Source: Helicoverpa zea
Taxonomy: Eukaryota; Arthropoda; Insecta; Lepidoptera; Noctuidae
DNA: 64,000 nt
Assembly (NCBI RefSeq): GCF_022581195.2
Contig: NC_061482.1
Location: forward strand, 11,842,001-11,906,000
Direction of reading: 5' to 3'
Positions 62,036-64,000 of the stretch are shown piece by piece (the stretch's first letter is position 1; every line of letters begins with the position of its first letter). The notes below the pieces were generated by a model. That model saw only the letters and a list, made by a program, of their open reading frames with translations, did not search any database and was not told where the DNA came from. A program made the position numbers and the translations under genes.

Positions 62036-63272
62036 TTAAACTCGAAGGTTCATGTCTCCGAGCCGATGTACTGGCCACATACACTCGCAACCCGCTGGTA
62101 TCACCATGGTGCTGGTTTCCCAACAATCGCTGTAAAAATAAAATATGATGTGTGTTATTCGTCGCTAATTAATTAAGAAAAATATTTTTAATTAAAACCT
62201 TAAAATATAAGATGCAAAATAATATAAAAAAAACCTTGACGTAAAAGACAGCATTTTCATAAGTAAGTACGTAAACAGTCGCATTTTGAAAAGATGAGGT
62301 GACTCTTAATTATTTTTGTAATATCCTTCATTTAGTAGCAATTAAAAGTACATTTGCTCATACGTTTTTTTGTGTATATTATGGTGTTTTTTTTTTTCTT
62401 AATATAATAATGTTAAATATTATGAAGAGACCACTGAGTTAAGATTTCTGAAGGACTACGGGTTAATCAATACCAGATCATCAAACCACTGGCGCACTTG
62501 CGAACTCATACGTATAAGTGATATTCTGACTAAACCATAAGTAAATGCTGCAAAAATCAGATCCGCCATCAAAATTATTGTCTCCGTGTAAACGTCGCCG
62601 AAACAGGCAATAACAAATTTCCTATTACCAAAATCTAAGTAGTTATATTAACAATGCACGCTAAATTTTTATTTGCATTACATCGTATACCTAAGAGTGC
62701 GTCTACACGGTGCATGTAGCTGGAGCAAGTTAACATGCGCAAGTGACAAGTGACAAGAGCACTCGGGTGCTTATTTTGCGTTGGTACATACGCGAGTCGC
62801 TGAGCCCGCACGTTTTTAAAATGCATGTAACCTGCGCTGCGCATGTACCGTGTAGATGCACCCTTATTCAGTAGTTCACGAGTTGTCAACGAATATTATT
62901 CAATCAGAGTTGTCGATTGTTTGTTTAATAGTTTTGTCAGTCGGCAATACACGTGACAGTGACTTGCTTGCAGTCTATTAATGCAATGTGCTCCTCTTGC
63001 TACGAAAACACATAAGGGCTTTATATGATTGACGTCTATTGACTAAAAATAGACTTCTTTAGAAGGAAGGAAGGTTCTTCTTTGGAAGAAGGCTAACCGT
63101 ACGAAAACAAAGCATTCCGATTTTCCACCCGCTTATTCCAAGTGTATTTAAATATTAATATTATACTTAAATATAGAATGCCTATTTAAAATACAAACCT
63201 ATTGTATCGTCTTCTAGTCAGGTGGATAGTTTTGTTCCACTGCACACAGGCAAACCCGAGGCTTGAACATAT
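62036..63272 (-). CDS. Possible 3' exons of a secreted Cys-rich protein (partial)
   Basis: Two small GC-richer minus-strand exons follow good acceptors (CCTTTCAG before 63272; TTTTTACAG before 62129). If 63272-63199 is spliced at AG|GTTTGT to 62129-62036, the frame is ICSSLGFACVQWNKTIHL, then TRRRYNRSDCWETST, then MVIPAGCECMWPVHR and a stop after NLRV. The P-x-G-C-x-C ending resembles the C terminus of cystine-knot cytokines (Spätzle or IL-17 families). The first exon read in another frame also ends in a Cys-x-Cys peptide (KPRVCLCAVEQNYPPD, stop), so frame and splicing are uncertain. The 5' exons lie outside the window. This is a tentative call. Confidence 0.3.
62692..62867. mobile_element. 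MITE with GTGCGTCTACACGGTGCATG ends
   Basis: TAAGAGTGCGTCTACACGGT at the left mirrors ACCGTGTAGATGCACCCTTA at the right. 176 bp. The 84-residue frame across it is a by-product. Confidence 0.8.
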
Positions 63273-63279
63273 CTGAAAG

Positions 63280-64000
63280 GAATCATAGAGCAAAGTTCAA
63301 ATATAGATTTTGTTTCGATTTATTTACAATAGGTAGAGTTTCATTCATAACTTTTTAGTAGCGAACTTCGGACAAGAAAAACTTCTCGACATTAAGTACC
63401 TGAACATCAGATGCGAATAGACACATATTGCTAATCTATGAATTGAAAAGTTACATGGCCTGAACGTACTACACCATTGACTGTGTGAAGTACACTTCGG
63501 CAGATAGTGCAAAAGGAAATGTTGCTCATCGGTTATATTAGAGTCAAAACTATACCAATTTTGCAGTTATTTTCATTATGCAAACTCCACAGCTTTTTCA
63601 ACCATAGGAAGTAGTAACTACACATTTGTAGCGAAAGTATATGCACTGAGAAGGTTCCGTCATATTGACCCGATTCCCGATGCAAATTTTTCGCTAAACG
63701 CAGTCCAAAGTTCAGAAATTGATAGTTAACAAATTATACCTACACGTCTGCTATTTACTAAATAAATATGAAATACAGGTCAATGTGCATCGAAGACCTT
63801 GTTTAAAAATTCTAACGCAAAATACCTAATGCTTGTCCTCAAAAAATCTGAGTGTTTGCGTTCGCATTACTGGGTGACATTTGCTTTATATTAAGCCTAC
63901 TCGCACAAAGTAGACTTTTAGTCGGCCGATAGTTTGATCAGTCGCCTCTTTGGCACGGAGATGTATTGGAGATTTATTTGATTACTTAAATGCATGATTT
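63280..64000. other. Window end, no gene seen
   Basis: AT-rich sequence without recognisable exons. Upstream exons of the possible Cys-rich gene would be on the minus strand beyond this end. Confidence 0.35.

Overview
The window looks like nuclear DNA from a moth or butterfly (Lepidoptera). It is AT-rich and has short GT-AG exons in large introns. It is crowded with MITEs, tRNA-derived SINEs, non-LTR retroposon tails ending in GATGATGATG, and hAT elements carrying the GCGAGCGAAGCGAGCGCGAA motif. I cannot assign a family or species. No CRISPR array, operon, rRNA gene or free-standing tRNA gene was seen.

Layout. 1-5543 has no gene I can support, only MITEs and one hairpin. 5544-6446 (+) is an intronless phospholipid phosphatase (PLPP4/5 type). 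9528-12161 (+) is a five-exon double-stranded-RNA-binding protein of the R2D2/PRKRA type. 30066-21226 (-) is a twelve-exon ER thiol oxidoreductase of the PDIA5 type; its spliced frame closes at 642 residues with four CxxC sites and a KDEL tail. Downstream, 17354-14845 (-) holds a diverged second copy of its last four exons, and the 3' flank is duplicated too (13628-13960 versus 19303-19720). 35429-36720 (+) is triosephosphate isomerase, five exons, 248 residues. 41535-38708 (-) is a fatty acyl-CoA reductase, seven exons, 518 residues, with a candidate first exon 19 kb away near 60357-60455. 55703-55894 (+) is a lone THAP zinc-finger exon. 63272-62036 (-) holds two small Cys-rich exons that may end a secreted cystine-knot protein.

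The space between genes is mostly mobile DNA. The clearest cases are two non-autonomous hAT elements with perfect 8-bp target duplications (17467-18646, 45395-46433) and a 3.8-kb nest of transposons at 30523-34284, inserted without target duplication at AAA|TTT in a known type of lepidopteran repeat. A further 0.96-kb element has a 225-bp deletion derivative inside the PDIA5 gene.

The genes do not form a pathway. They are housekeeping or lipid/ER genes: lipid phosphate hydrolysis, small-RNA loading, disulfide exchange, glycolysis and fatty alcohol synthesis. The most unusual feature is the decayed but still open and spliceable PDIA5 exon duplicate, which has lost one CxxC pair and the ER-retention signal.
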